Shown: positions 1-8,203, numbered from the stretch's first letter. The stretch is 25,036 nt of DNA from Methanocalculus sp. MSAO_Arc2 (GCA_003838065.1 QZAC01000160.1:1-25036), one strand, 5' to 3'. Notes: generated from the sequence alone by a model not told the origin. A program made the numbers and translations.

Positions 1-376
1 CAGGGTATATCCAGTGGGGCGCTGTTGTCCTGTCTCACGGATCTATACCCTGCGGTGCGTGCTGGGATATGCCCACCGCAACGTGGAAGTCGGGTATCCT
101 ATAGCGGAGCAGATGATTGGCGGAAACAACAGCTGCGTCCTACCATAATGCCTGGTGTGGCGTTGTTCACTGGCTGATATCCTCTTACAGGATGGCGATG
201 ATCTTGTCCGGAAAGGCTATGGATGGCTTCTGAAGGAGGCAAGCAGAGAGCACAGGGATGCGGTTTTTGGGTACGTTCTTGGGAAGAAGAGAATAATGCC
301 CCGGACGGCTCTTCGGTATGCAATCGAGCTGATGCCGCAGGAGATGCGGAAAGAAGCGATGAGGAAGGACGCGTAA
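1..376 (+). pseudogene. Decayed DNA alkylation repair (AlkD-like) gene, 3' part
   Basis: The last 60 or so codons, ending in TAA at 374-376, read as the C-terminus of an AlkD/COG4912 HEAT-like DNA alkylation repair protein: ADILLQDGDDLVRKGYGWLL, then a stretch with MPRTALRYAIE, which is the family's C-terminal signature. That frame is closed upstream by TAA at 146-148. The bases before it, in the first frame, read through DDWRKQQLR to a TGA at about 175-177, so homology would have to jump frames near 150-175. No complete reading frame links the segments. I read this as a frameshifted, degenerating gene whose 5' part lies outside the window. A small real protein starting at GTG 155 is possible but would lack most of the fold. 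The C-terminal family identity is fairly secure; the pseudogene call is an inference from the frame break. Confidence 0.6.
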
Positions 377-476
377 TACGGAGTCATCTGATAGGTGCCT
401 TCGGACGGAAGGGGCTATCGGGAGGAAGAATTATCTGTGTATTCATCATCCTGTATCCTGTACGTACTGGATTCCG

Positions 477-2252
477 ATGCCCGATATGCTGATCGTCTTT
501 GGAACGCTTGCGTTAGCGCTTGTACTGTTTGCAACCGGTAAAATACGATACGATATTGTTGCACTGATAGCGCTCCTGATCGTAACAATTGCCGGCATCA
601 TCGATCCAATGGATGCATTCCTTGGGTTTGGACATCCTGCGGTCATCACCGTGGGAGCGGTCTTAATCGTCAGCAAAGCTCTCCAGAACTCCGGGCTTAT
701 TGATATCCTGACCCGCTGGGTTTCACATGTCGGTGATGGCGAGGTAAAACAGATATTCTCGCTCTCGGGCATCGTCGCCCTTCTCTCTGCCTTTATGAAT
801 AATGTCGGGGCACTTGCCCTGATGATGCCTGTTGCCATCAGGACAGCCCGCAAAAGCGGCAGGTCACCGTCATACCTTCTGATGCCGATTGCGTTTGCTT
901 CGCTCCTTGGAGGCATGACCACCCTTATTGGGACTCCCCCAAACATCATTATTGCGACATATCGTGCCAGAAATGATCTTGATCCCTTCCTCATTTTTGA
1001 TTTTGCCTATGTCGGAGTTGGTGTTGCAATCTGTGGACTTCTCTTCATAGCCCTTATTGGCTGGAGGCTGGTTCCGCTTCGTGAAAGCCCTGCATCAAAA
1101 GAAGAGCTCTTTTCCGTGAAAGGTTACCTGACCGAGATCAGGGTCCCTGAGAAGTCAAAATTTGGAGGCAGGATGGTTATGGATATCGGTGCTGCCACTG
1201 AAGCAGAGGTAATGGTGGTGGGGGTGATTAGAAACAACAAAAAGATCGTTGCCCCTTCAATGTATGAAACCATTCTGGAAGGTGATATCCTCATCATCAA
1301 GGCAGATTCCGATGATCTCCAGATCCTCCTTGATGCAACAGATCTGGAACTGAGTGAACAAGTCGATATCTCAGAAGAGGTGATCGGATCTGATACTGTT
1401 GGGATCATCGAGGCGATCGTGAAACCTGACTCACCCATAGTTGACCTTACAGCCTACTCAGCGAATCTTCGCTGGATTCATGGGATCAATCTCCTCGCTG
1501 TTGCCCGCGAGGGTGCTCGCGTTCGGGACCGGTTAAACCAGATCAGATTCCGTCCAGGCGATATTCTCCTCCTTCAGGGGAAAAAGGACACACTGTATGC
1601 AGCACTTCCAAAGATTGGATGCCTGCCGCTTGCTGAACGCGGCCTCAAAATAGGAGGCCATAAAATGATTATGCTTGCTGTTGGAATCTTTGGTACAGCT
1701 CTTGGGATATCGGCACTTGGTATTCTTCCGGTCCAGATCACGTTCAGTGCCGCAGTTGTCCTGATGATCCTCACGTCCATCATATCGCTTCGTGAGGCAT
1801 ATGAGAGTGTTGAATGGCCGATTCACATCCTTCTTGGTGCCATGATCCCTGTTGGCGAGGCGCTTGAACTGAGCGGGGGTGCGGCACTTATCGCCGGGAG
1901 TATTGTTACGGCATCATCAATCTTTCCTCCTGCAGTGACCCTCGCTCTTCTCCTGGTCATCACCATGTTTTTGTCTGATCTGGTGAATAATGCAGCAGCC
2001 GCGGTTCTTATGGCACCTATTGCTATCGGTATTGCGCTGGATATGGGGGGATCCATTGATCCCTTCCTGATGGCAGTTGCTATCGGGGCTTCCTGTGCTT
2101 TCCTGACCCCGATTGGCCATCAATCCAATACGCTTGTTATGGCACCGGGAGGATATCGGTTCACTGACTACTGGAGGATGGGACTTGTCCTTGAGATGAT
2201 CATTGTCATTGTCTCTGTCCCGCTGCTCCTCATATTCTGGCCGATTTACTGA
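477..2252 (+). CDS. SLC13 family permease with TrkA-C (RCK-C) domains
   Basis: The 591-residue protein is a predicted inner-membrane anion or dicarboxylate-type transporter of the SLC13/ArsB-NhaD superfamily. The N-terminal half has several hydrophobic segments and the motifs FMNNVGALALMMP and GTPPNIIIA. A soluble middle part, roughly residues 205-390, contains two stretches that look like RCK-C/TrkA-C ligand-binding domains. The C-terminal half is again membrane-spanning and ends with the family's GHQSNTLVMAPGGYRF motif. Length and order match the two-half, RCK-C-inserted SLC13 permeases common in bacteria and archaea. The substrate cannot be read from sequence; sulfate, dicarboxylates or other anions are options. 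The start is ATG 477, with a second in-frame ATG at 486; neither has a clear Shine-Dalgarno sequence. Its stop codon directly abuts the stop of the convergent gene, together forming TGATCA. Confidence 0.88.
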   Translation: MPDMLIVFGTLALALVLFATGKIRYDIVALIALLIVTIAGIIDPMDAFLGFGHPAVITVGAVLIVSKALQNSGLIDILTRWVSHVGDGEVKQIFSLSGIVALLSAFMNNVGALALMMPVAIRTARKSGRSPSYLLMPIAFASLLGGMTTLIGTPPNIIIATYRARNDLDPFLIFDFAYVGVGVAICGLLFIALIGWRLVPLRESPASKEELFSVKGYLTEIRVPEKSKFGGRMVMDIGAATEAEVMVVGVIRNNKKIVAPSMYETILEGDILIIKADSDDLQILLDATDLELSEQVDISEEVIGSDTVGIIEAIVKPDSPIVDLTAYSANLRWIHGINLLAVAREGARVRDRLNQIRFRPGDILLLQGKKDTLYAALPKIGCLPLAERGLKIGGHKMIMLAVGIFGTALGISALGILPVQITFSAAVVLMILTSIISLREAYESVEWPIHILLGAMIPVGEALELSGGAALIAGSIVTASSIFPPAVTLALLLVITMFLSDLVNNAAAAVLMAPIAIGIALDMGGSIDPFLMAVAIGASCAFLTPIGHQSNTLVMAPGGYRFTDYWRMGLVLEMIIVIVSVPLLLIFWPIY

Positions 2253-2711
2253 TCAACGTGAATATATAGCTTCAGCATCGCCAAACTGGATGATACGGCC
2301 TGCAAGGGCTTTTGCTAGTTCATCTTTGGATGCCCCGCCTGTAAGTGGAAGCTCCTGGTCAAGAGCATACACTTTGAAGACATACCGGTGGGGTGGGCCG
2401 GATTCTGGACAGGGGCCTGAGTAGCCGATCTGGCCAAAGTCGTTTACCCCCTGAAGGGCACGGACCGGGAAGGTGATTTCGGGTTCTTTATCAAGTGCTT
2501 CTGGCAGGATCCGCACCGGCTCGATATTCCAGATGATCCAATGGGTGAAGGTACCGCCTCCGCTGGAACTTGAATCCACCATGATCACGGCAAGTGCCTT
2601 CACGTTCTCATTAAGCCCCTCGATATACAGGGGTGGAGAGCGATCTGTCCCGTCACAGGTATAGTCCGGAGGAAATTCCCGTGTTCCAAGCGTTACTTTG
2701 AGTTTCTCCAT
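2253..2711 (-). CDS. PEBP family protein (YbhB/YbcL type), copy 1
   Basis: This is a 152-residue phosphatidylethanolamine-binding protein family member (Raf kinase inhibitor-like, YbhB/YbcL). It contains recognisable versions of both ligand-pocket regions: AVIMVDSSSSGGGTFTHWII, matching the family's D-x-D-A-P...HW region, and GPCPESGPPHRYVFKVYALD. The first motif is altered, with the usual DPDAP replaced by DSSSS, but the HW and PHRY residues remain. The start is set at ATG 2711 (MEKLKVTLG), because the neighbouring paralogue begins with the same MEKL and because the longer frame would translate the TATA box at 2743-2755. The function of prokaryotic PEBPs is poorly known; small-molecule binding is likely, and a cytoplasmic location is inferred from the lack of a signal peptide. 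It lies 89 bases downstream of its paralogue on the same strand. Confidence 0.85.
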   Translation of the reverse strand: MEKLKVTLGTREFPPDYTCDGTDRSPPLYIEGLNENVKALAVIMVDSSSSGGGTFTHWIIWNIEPVRILPEALDKEPEITFPVRALQGVNDFGQIGYSGPCPESGPPHRYVFKVYALDQELPLTGGASKDELAKALAGRIIQFGDAEAIYSR

Positions 2712-2742
2712 GATGTCCACCAGTGAAGTAAAAGAGAGCATG

Positions 2743-2755
2743 GTATATATATACA
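2743..2755 (-). promoter_or_regulatory. TATA box of PEBP copy 1
   Basis: On the minus strand an alternating TATATATATA stretch lies about 32-44 bases before ATG 2711. That is the normal distance of an archaeal box A from a transcription start close to the start codon. It argues against the upstream in-frame ATG at 2756 being used. Confidence 0.5.
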
Positions 2756-2800
2756 TTGCCCGGGCTGAAAGGGCTCCATATGGAACTTTCGGTCGCTCTA

Positions 2801-3253
2801 TTACCGCTGGGAGAGTGCCTGGGTGTGGCCAAACTGGAGGACATGCCCTTTCATTGCCTCGATAACTGCATGCGGATCAGATCCAGGGGGAACATCCAGT
2901 ACGCTTCCGAGGCCGTAGACCTTGAAGAGATACCGGTGCGACTCGCCCGGTTCGGGTGCCGGACCCCGGTAACCAATATCCCCATAGTCGTTTCTCCCCT
3001 GCTTTGCATGGATTGGAGATTCTATTTCTGCATCATCTGGAAATCCTGCAGGGATTATATCGACAGGAGGAATATCCCATGCAACCCAGGTGCAGAATGA
3101 ACACCCCGGTTCATAGGGGTTATATGCAAAGACCGCAAGATATGGAGATTTAAGGTTCAAGAGCCGGATCTGTGGAGAGATGTTGCCTCCATCCCTTGTG
3201 TGGGTTGGTGGAAACTCAAGAAATCCAAGGATTACCGTCAGTTTTTCCATCAT
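2801..3253 (-). CDS. PEBP family protein, diverged copy 2
   Basis: The 150-residue protein is a paralogue of the adjacent PEBP gene: both start MEKL...LG..EFPP and share the GYxGPxPExGxxHRYxFKVYxL block near the C-terminal third. The first pocket region is strongly diverged: where the family has D-x-D-A-P and HW, this copy has AYNPYEPGCSFCTWVAWDIP, so the aspartates and the pocket histidine are lost while the tryptophan remains. The second region (ESHRYLFKVYGL) is kept. It probably keeps the fold with altered or no ligand binding. ATG 3253 and ATG 3250 are both possible starts (MMEKL or MEKL). A TATA-like sequence at about 3275-3282 would give a very short leader. The gene is divergent from the RNase H-TrmO gene, with 47 bases between start codons. 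Confidence 0.82.
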   Translation of the reverse strand: MMEKLTVILGFLEFPPTHTRDGGNISPQIRLLNLKSPYLAVFAYNPYEPGCSFCTWVAWDIPPVDIIPAGFPDDAEIESPIHAKQGRNDYGDIGYRGPAPEPGESHRYLFKVYGLGSVLDVPPGSDPHAVIEAMKGHVLQFGHTQALSQR

Positions 3254-3300
3254 CCGGTGATTATACCAGAAACGAGATAAAGGATTGGATCGGGAACATC

Positions 3301-4152
3301 ATGACAAAAAAGGTTGAACTGTATACAGACGGGGCATCACGGGGGAACCCGGGAAAGGCAGCGATAGCGTACCTTATTGTTGAAGATGGCCGGATTGTTC
3401 TTGAGCATGGGGAGACGATTGGCCGGGCAACCAACAATAAAGCAGAGTATAACGCGTTGATAGCCGGCCTTGCTGCTGCTGCATCATATGGCGCAGACCG
3501 GGTTGATGTGTACATGGATAGTGAACTTGTTGTCAGGCAGATGGTCGGCTCCTATGCAGTCAGGGCAAAAGGCCTTATCCCGCTCTTCCAGCAGGCAAAT
3601 GAGGAAACAAAACGCTTCTCTCAGGTCACCTTTACCTCTGTGCCAAGGACCAATCCCTTCATCCAGCGAGCGGATCAGCTCGCCAATGAGGCGCTGGATG
3701 CAGAAGCGCTTTCCACCCTGCCTGAAAAGCCTGCAGGTGGGAAGGTGAAGCCGATTGGCGTCGTCAGGTCCCCATATCGTGAACAGGGAGATGCACCCAG
3801 GCAGGGGAGGCTTGATCCAGTTCCATGTACAATTGAGATTTTCCCTGAATATGAAGATGGGCTTTTCGGGATCCAATCCTGCCAGCGCCTCTTTATACTC
3901 TACTGGTTTGACCGAGGCAGTCGCGATCAACTCTGGGTTGACAGGCCCGGGAGAGGTAATCCGCGCGGTGTCTTTGCCACCCGCTCTCCCAACCGGCCAA
4001 ACCCTATCGGCCTGACGCTTGTTGATCTCATCAAATGTGAGGGGCGAATCCTGCATGTACACGGTCTTGATGCGCTGAACGGGACACCTGTCCTTGATAT
4101 CAAACCATACTCTCCTGAAATCGATTCGAATATAGAGGACGAAGAAAGCTGA
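3301..4152 (+). CDS. Fusion of RNase HI-like domain and TrmO tRNA m6t6A37 methyltransferase
   Basis: The 283-residue protein has two complete domains in one frame. Residues 1-135 are an RNase HI-type nuclease of the archaeal/short bacterial class, with YTDGASRGNPG (D10), NNKAEY (E49), MDSELV (D73) and RADQLANEAL (D125): all four metal-binding carboxylates are present, so activity against RNA in RNA-DNA hybrids is likely. Residues 150-275 are a TrmO (UPF0066/YaeB/VirR) domain: PIGVVRSPY, GVFATRSPNRPNPIGLTLV and LDALNGTPVLDIKPY. TrmO proteins use S-adenosylmethionine to N6-methylate t6A at tRNA position 37. A linker of about 15 residues (ALSTLPEKPAGG) joins them. ATG 3301 is chosen over upstream frame because the RNase H domain begins there; GGATCGGGA lies just upstream and a TATA-like ATTATA near 3260-3266. 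TrmO is normally stand-alone, so the fusion is noteworthy. Sua5, which acts earlier in t6A synthesis, is encoded at 11165-11743. Confidence 0.9.
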   Translation: MTKKVELYTDGASRGNPGKAAIAYLIVEDGRIVLEHGETIGRATNNKAEYNALIAGLAAAASYGADRVDVYMDSELVVRQMVGSYAVRAKGLIPLFQQANEETKRFSQVTFTSVPRTNPFIQRADQLANEALDAEALSTLPEKPAGGKVKPIGVVRSPYREQGDAPRQGRLDPVPCTIEIFPEYEDGLFGIQSCQRLFILYWFDRGSRDQLWVDRPGRGNPRGVFATRSPNRPNPIGLTLVDLIKCEGRILHVHGLDALNGTPVLDIKPYSPEIDSNIEDEES

Positions 4153-4165
4153 ATGGACGGTTCTC

Positions 4166-4182
4166 GATTGGTTGCACCAATC
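4166..4182. promoter_or_regulatory. Perfect 17-base palindrome upstream of mrp
   Basis: GATTGGT-TGC-ACCAATC is a perfect inverted repeat with 7-base arms. It follows the trmO stop by 13 bases and precedes the TATA-like CTATAATC at about 4191-4198 of the mrp gene. It could be an operator for a dimeric regulator or the stem of a terminator for the upstream gene; there is no T-run directly after it, which favours an operator slightly. Confidence 0.4.
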
Positions 4183-4242
4183 TATACACCTATAATCTTC
4201 CTTTTGCAACCTACCATCACGCAGATATTCGTGAGGTAAACC

Positions 4243-5106
4243 ATGACAGATCAACAGTCAGTAGAGAATTGCGACGGACAGTGTGAAGGATGCACGATCA
4301 AGACCGAAGAATGCGAGTCACAGCTCCCACTCAAGGCCAATATCGATGTCAGGTATGTCGTCCTCGTCCTCTCGGGAAAAGGTGGTGTCGGGAAGAGCAC
4401 AGTTTCGGTGAACCTTGCATACGCACTTTCAAACCATGGGTTCAGAACCGGCCTGATGGATATTGATATCCATGGCCCAAACATTCCAAAGATGCTCGGG
4501 CTTGAAGACCATAAACTGCAGGTTATGGGGGAGAAAATTTTGCCGGTACAAGTGACCGGGTCGCTTGCGGTCATCTCAATGGCATTCCTCCTCCCTGAGC
4601 GCTCGACTCCGGTTATCTGGCGGGGTCCAATGAAAATGGCTGCAATCCAGCAGTTTCTCTCTGATGTAGACTGGGGTCCGCTTGACTTCCTGGTTGTTGA
4701 TCTACCGCCTGGAACCGGAGACGAAGCGCTCTCGATCGTCCAGCTTGCACCCAATATCGCAGGTGCAATCATTGTGACGACCCCGCAGGATGTTGCGGTT
4801 CTTGACTCCAGCAAGGCACTAAAATTTGTTGAACAGCTCGGGATCAGACCCCTTGGTATCATCGAGAATATGAGTGGTATGGTATGCCCCCATTGCCATG
4901 AAGGAATCGATCTCTTTGGAAAAGATGGCGGCAGAAAAGCAGCTGAAGAGTTTAATGTCCCGTTCCTTGGAAGCATTCCACTGGATATCGATATGCGCAA
5001 AGCAGGAGATGATGGCAGACCGTTTATTATCCGTCGTGAGGACAACCCGACCTGGCAGGCGGTTGATACCGTGATGGAGAACCTAATCCATGTCATAGAG
5101 GAATGA
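4243..5106 (+). CDS. Mrp/NBP35-family Fe-S cluster carrier ATPase
   Basis: This 287-residue P-loop protein belongs to the Mrp/ApbC/NBP35 family, which binds and transfers iron-sulfur clusters to apo-proteins in the cytoplasm. It has the deviant Walker A GKGGVGKST at 45-53, the switch motif DIDIHGPNIP at 73-82, and DLPPGTGDE at 153-161. A CPHC motif (C215, C218) is the conserved dimer-interface cluster site. The N-terminus carries four cysteines (C10, C14, C17, C24) resembling the extra cluster-binding extension of eukaryotic NBP35, which many methanogen homologues also have. ATG 4243 is preceded by GAGGT at a good spacing. Methanogens depend on Fe-S enzymes, so a housekeeping role is likely. 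The gene sits alone after a spacer with a palindrome and TATA-like sequence, and a separate promoter follows for npdG. Confidence 0.93.
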   Translation: MTDQQSVENCDGQCEGCTIKTEECESQLPLKANIDVRYVVLVLSGKGGVGKSTVSVNLAYALSNHGFRTGLMDIDIHGPNIPKMLGLEDHKLQVMGEKILPVQVTGSLAVISMAFLLPERSTPVIWRGPMKMAAIQQFLSDVDWGPLDFLVVDLPPGTGDEALSIVQLAPNIAGAIIVTTPQDVAVLDSSKALKFVEQLGIRPLGIIENMSGMVCPHCHEGIDLFGKDGGRKAAEEFNVPFLGSIPLDIDMRKAGDDGRPFIIRREDNPTWQAVDTVMENLIHVIEE

Positions 5107-5139
5107 TCGCATGCATTCCTCTTCCTGACAAAAACAACA

Positions 5140-5149
5140 ATATTTAATA
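5140..5149 (+). promoter_or_regulatory. Box A promoter of npdG
   Basis: The sequence ATATTTAATA lies about 78-87 bases before ATG 5226 and 31 bases after the mrp stop. It would place transcription start near 5170, leaving a leader of about 55 bases with a GGAAGGT Shine-Dalgarno. The assignment rests on motif and position only. Confidence 0.4.
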
Positions 5150-5225
5150 CTCTTTCTATCGTTTTTATCAACAGCACCCGGATTGCAGTATTATGCGGTC
5201 TGCGACTGTACAGGAAGGTCATTCT

Positions 5226-5876
5226 ATGAAAATCGGAATTGTTGGTGGAACCGGAGATATCGGTGAGGGGATGGCGCTTCGCCTCTCCCATCTCCATGAA
5301 GTGATCCTTGGATCAAGGGATGAATCGAAGGCATGTGCGGCAAGTGACTGTACAATTGAAACTCTCAGGGATCGTGGAGTACACTCTCTCTGCCGTGGTG
5401 TCAGCAACCAGGAGGCAGTTGATGCAGGTGATATTATCGTGCTTGCTCTCCCGTTTGCCCATGTTGAGTCGACCCTCTCTGCTCTTCATGGATTTGAGGA
5501 TAAGATTGTCATCTCTCCGGTGAACCCGATCGCACGGTCAGATCATTTTTATTATGCCCCGCCAGACGAGGGATCGGCAGCAGTGTTTATTAAGAACCGC
5601 CTGCCAGAGAATGCACGGGTTGTGTCTGCCTTCAATAATATCGCTGCTCATAAGTGGAAGGAGCTTGATTCTCTCCTTGATTATTCAGTTGCTGTATGCG
5701 GCGATGATGCAGCCGCAAAAAGTGTCGTCATGGATATGATCCGGGATATCCCCCGGTTAACACCGCTTGATGCAGGCCCTCTTTCTGTATCTTCAATAGT
5801 TGAAAGCATCACCCCGCTCATCCTGAATATTGCAAAAAATAATAAAATGCGGGACGTTGGGGTGTACTTCAAATAA
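5226..5876 (+). CDS. npdG: F420H2:NADP+ oxidoreductase (F420-dependent NADP reductase)
   Basis: The 216-residue protein matches archaeal NpdG (Fno), which transfers hydride between reduced coenzyme F420 and NADP and links methanogenic electron flow to NADPH for biosynthesis. The N-terminal Rossmann motif is MKIGIVGGTGDIGEG, followed by ILGSRD, whose Ser-Arg typically contacts the NADP 2'-phosphate. Further family features are ALPFAH, VISPVNPI, VSAFNNIAA, VCGDD and the C-terminal PLSVSSIVESITPLILNI. Length fits the family (about 210-225). ATG 5226 is used rather than an upstream in-frame ATG at 5193, because GGAAGGT precedes it and the glycine-rich loop normally starts at the N-terminus. A T9 run follows the gene as a likely terminator. 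The presence of this gene is a main reason to call the host a methanogen or close F420-using relative. Confidence 0.93.
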   Translation: MKIGIVGGTGDIGEGMALRLSHLHEVILGSRDESKACAASDCTIETLRDRGVHSLCRGVSNQEAVDAGDIIVLALPFAHVESTLSALHGFEDKIVISPVNPIARSDHFYYAPPDEGSAAVFIKNRLPENARVVSAFNNIAAHKWKELDSLLDYSVAVCGDDAAAKSVVMDMIRDIPRLTPLDAGPLSVSSIVESITPLILNIAKNNKMRDVGVYFK

Positions 5877-5885
5877 CAGTATAAT

Positions 5886-5902
5886 TATGTCTATTTTTTT
5901 TT
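5886..5902 (+). terminator. T-run terminator after npdG
   Basis: A run of nine T (5894-5902), preceded by T-rich sequence, begins 18 bases after the npdG stop. Archaeal RNA polymerase terminates at such T-tracts without a strict hairpin. The following 210 bases to the end of the acyl-CoA synthetase gene hold no feature I can support. Confidence 0.5.
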
Positions 5903-6115
5903 GACCCTGCCGTTGCTCACGATAGTAAAACCTTACTTGATCCATCCGGTATTCTTATGTCAGTGTGATGGTAACACCAGTTTCTGAAGATGTGCCCCTT
6001 CATCGTGTCCGGGCTGGTCATTTTATTTCCATGACAATCGGAATTGTCCAGGTACACCCTGACATGGTTCTCCCATTTATCATGCAGAAAACCGGGTGCA
6101 CCGGGGAGATTTGGT

Positions 6116-8011
6116 TCATCTCCTGGGATATCCTCTCCCGGTTAAAACTGCTGTAATTTCATCCAGGATTGCCGGGTCGTCAATTGTTGCCGGGACCTGG
6201 TAGGGGTCGCCATCAGCTATTTTTTTCATTGTTCCACGGAGAATTTTGCCTGATCTGGTTTTTGGAAGGCGCTTGACAACTACTGCAGCTTTAAAAGAGG
6301 CTATAGGTCCGATTCTCTGACGGACAAGACCTATGAGTTCAGTTTCGAGTGTTTCGTGATTTTTTTCAACATCAGCTTTGACGACCACAAAACCAAGCGG
6401 CACTTCGCCTTTCACCGGATCATACACACCACAGACTGCACACTCTGCTACATCAGGATGTGATGCAAGCACCTCTTCCATCGCACCGGTGGAGAGCCGG
6501 TGCCCGGCAATGTTGATGATATCATCTGTTCTCCCCATTATCCAGAGGTACCCGTCATCATCGATGAATCCGGCATCAGATGTCAGGTAATAGCCAGGAT
6601 ATGCCGAGAAGTAGGTTGTCACACAATCTGCATCATTGTTCCAGAGTGTTGTGAAGCATCCGGGGGGAAGCGGCAGCTGGACAACGACATTTCCGGTTTC
6701 TCCCCGGGGAATGACATTGCCCTCCACATCAAGAACACAGACGTTATAGCCTGGTACCGGTTTTGTACATGAGCCCGGTTTGACAGGGAGCAGCTCAAGG
6801 CCGACACAGTTTGCACCAATGGCCCAGCCGGTCTCGGTCTGCCACCAGTGATCGATGACCGGCACGTTAAGTTTTTCTTCTGCAAAAAGGAGTGTATCAG
6901 GGTCACACCGTTCCCCTGCAAGAAAGAGGGTTCTGAGGGTTGAAAGATCATATTTTTTGATATATGCGCCGTCCGGGTCCTCTTTTCTGATAGCCCGGAA
7001 GGCTGTTGGTGCACAGAAGAGAACAGATACGCCATGATCGGCAATCACACGCCAGAATGCTCCGGGATCGGGTGTACCAACGGATTTTCCTTCATACAGG
7101 ATCGTGGTGCAGCCATAGAAGAGCGGTCCGTAGACGATATAGGAATGCCCGACGACCCAGCCGATATCTGAGGCGGCCCAGTAGACATCACCCGGTTTAA
7201 CACCATAGATATGTTCCATGCTCCAGGTCAGTGCAACACAATGGCCTCCGTTATCTCTTAAAACGCCTTTTGGTTTTCCTGTCGTTCCGGATGTATAGAG
7301 AATATACAGGGGATCTGTTGCATGGACGGGCACACAGGGGGCAGGTTCAGCTTTCATAAGGCGCTCCCATGAGAGATCTCTTCCTTCAATTAGTTCAATA
7401 GGGGCTTCTTTCCGCTCAACAAAGATGCATTTCTCTGGTATATGGGAGCATTGAGCAAGGGCGGCATCGAGCAGGGGTTTATAGGGTATGATGCGGTCGA
7501 CCTCGATCCCGCATGAAGCAGAGACGATAACGGCGGGCTGTGCATCTTCGATTCTTTTTGCCAGTTCGCGGGATGAAAACCCGCCAAAAACGACTGAGTG
7601 AATTGCCCCTATCCGGGCACATGCCAGCATGGTAATCACTGCCTCGGGGATCATCGGCATGTAAATAATCACCCGGTCGCCTTTCTGTACACCAAGTGCC
7701 TTCAGGCCTCCGGCACAGCGTGCCACGATATCAAGAAGTTCAGCATAGGTGAATTGTTGTATCGTGTCTGTTACCGGGCTGTCATAGATAAGTGCGATCT
7801 GATCGCCTCTCCCCTGTTCAACATGATAATCAAGGGCATTGTAACATGTATTGATGAGCCCTCCCTCAAACCACCGGTAAAAGGGAGGAGTGCTGTTGCT
7901 CAATACCCGATCATATGGCCGATACCACCTGACTTTTTCTGCAGCAGCCCCCCAGAATTGCTCGGGGCCTGATATTGCCTCAGTGAATGCCTCTTCATAC
8001 TCCCCACCCAT
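6116..8011 (-). CDS. AMP-forming acyl-CoA synthetase, propionyl-CoA synthetase type
   Basis: The 631-residue protein activates a short-chain carboxylate to its CoA thioester with ATP, giving AMP and pyrophosphate. The P-loop-like motif YTSGTTGKPKGV is at 239-250, WWQTETGW lies in the acyl pocket region, and GRTDDIINIAGHRLSTGAMEE carries the hinge. The catalytic lysine is K589 in TRSGKILRGTMKK. Wording such as RLSTGAMEEVLASHPDVAECAV and KILRGTM is closer to PrpE/ACSS3 propionyl-CoA synthetases than to classical Acs, so propionate is the preferred guess, with acetate or butyrate possible. Length fits the family. ATG 8011 has GAGGTG seven bases upstream. A TTTATATA box A at 8115-8122 gives a leader of about 80 bases. 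It is monocistronic, cytoplasmic, and useful for assimilating exogenous fatty acids. Confidence 0.9.
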   Translation of the reverse strand: MGGEYEEAFTEAISGPEQFWGAAAEKVRWYRPYDRVLSNSTPPFYRWFEGGLINTCYNALDYHVEQGRGDQIALIYDSPVTDTIQQFTYAELLDIVARCAGGLKALGVQKGDRVIIYMPMIPEAVITMLACARIGAIHSVVFGGFSSRELAKRIEDAQPAVIVSASCGIEVDRIIPYKPLLDAALAQCSHIPEKCIFVERKEAPIELIEGRDLSWERLMKAEPAPCVPVHATDPLYILYTSGTTGKPKGVLRDNGGHCVALTWSMEHIYGVKPGDVYWAASDIGWVVGHSYIVYGPLFYGCTTILYEGKSVGTPDPGAFWRVIADHGVSVLFCAPTAFRAIRKEDPDGAYIKKYDLSTLRTLFLAGERCDPDTLLFAEEKLNVPVIDHWWQTETGWAIGANCVGLELLPVKPGSCTKPVPGYNVCVLDVEGNVIPRGETGNVVVQLPLPPGCFTTLWNNDADCVTTYFSAYPGYYLTSDAGFIDDDGYLWIMGRTDDIINIAGHRLSTGAMEEVLASHPDVAECAVCGVYDPVKGEVPLGFVVVKADVEKNHETLETELIGLVRQRIGPIASFKAAVVVKRLPKTRSGKILRGTMKKIADGDPYQVPATIDDPAILDEITAVLTGRGYPRR

Positions 8012-8114
8012 GGTTCACCTCATCTTTAATCTCACGTTATTTTGCTATATCTGGCAAACATCTTGAATTTTCGTCGTTTTCCATTTTTTTCTGTTGCCTG
8101 TCAGATGAACGTCC

Positions 8115-8122
8115 TATATAAA
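8115..8122 (-). promoter_or_regulatory. Box A promoter of acyl-CoA synthetase gene
   Basis: On the minus strand the sequence reads TTTATATA, an exact match to the archaeal box A consensus, 104 bases before ATG 8011. Transcription would start near 8090. Between this and the PIN remnant (8123-8203) I see nothing else. Confidence 0.5.
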
Positions 8123-8203
8123 AACGAAAGGATAGTTCTTATTTTTTCCTATACGTGATCGCGGCAAGGGAGCGTTTGGGTGATATTATGATTCTGGCTG
8201 TTA

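Noticed and set aside
2253..2756. Longer PEBP start at ATG 2756
   Set aside because: The extra residues MYIYT are the translation of the TATA box; the paralogue supports a start at MEKL.
5965..6156. 63-codon plus-strand frame in the npdG-acyl-CoA synthetase spacer
   Set aside because: It has no ribosome site, shows no recognisable family pattern and runs antisense into the end of the synthetase gene.
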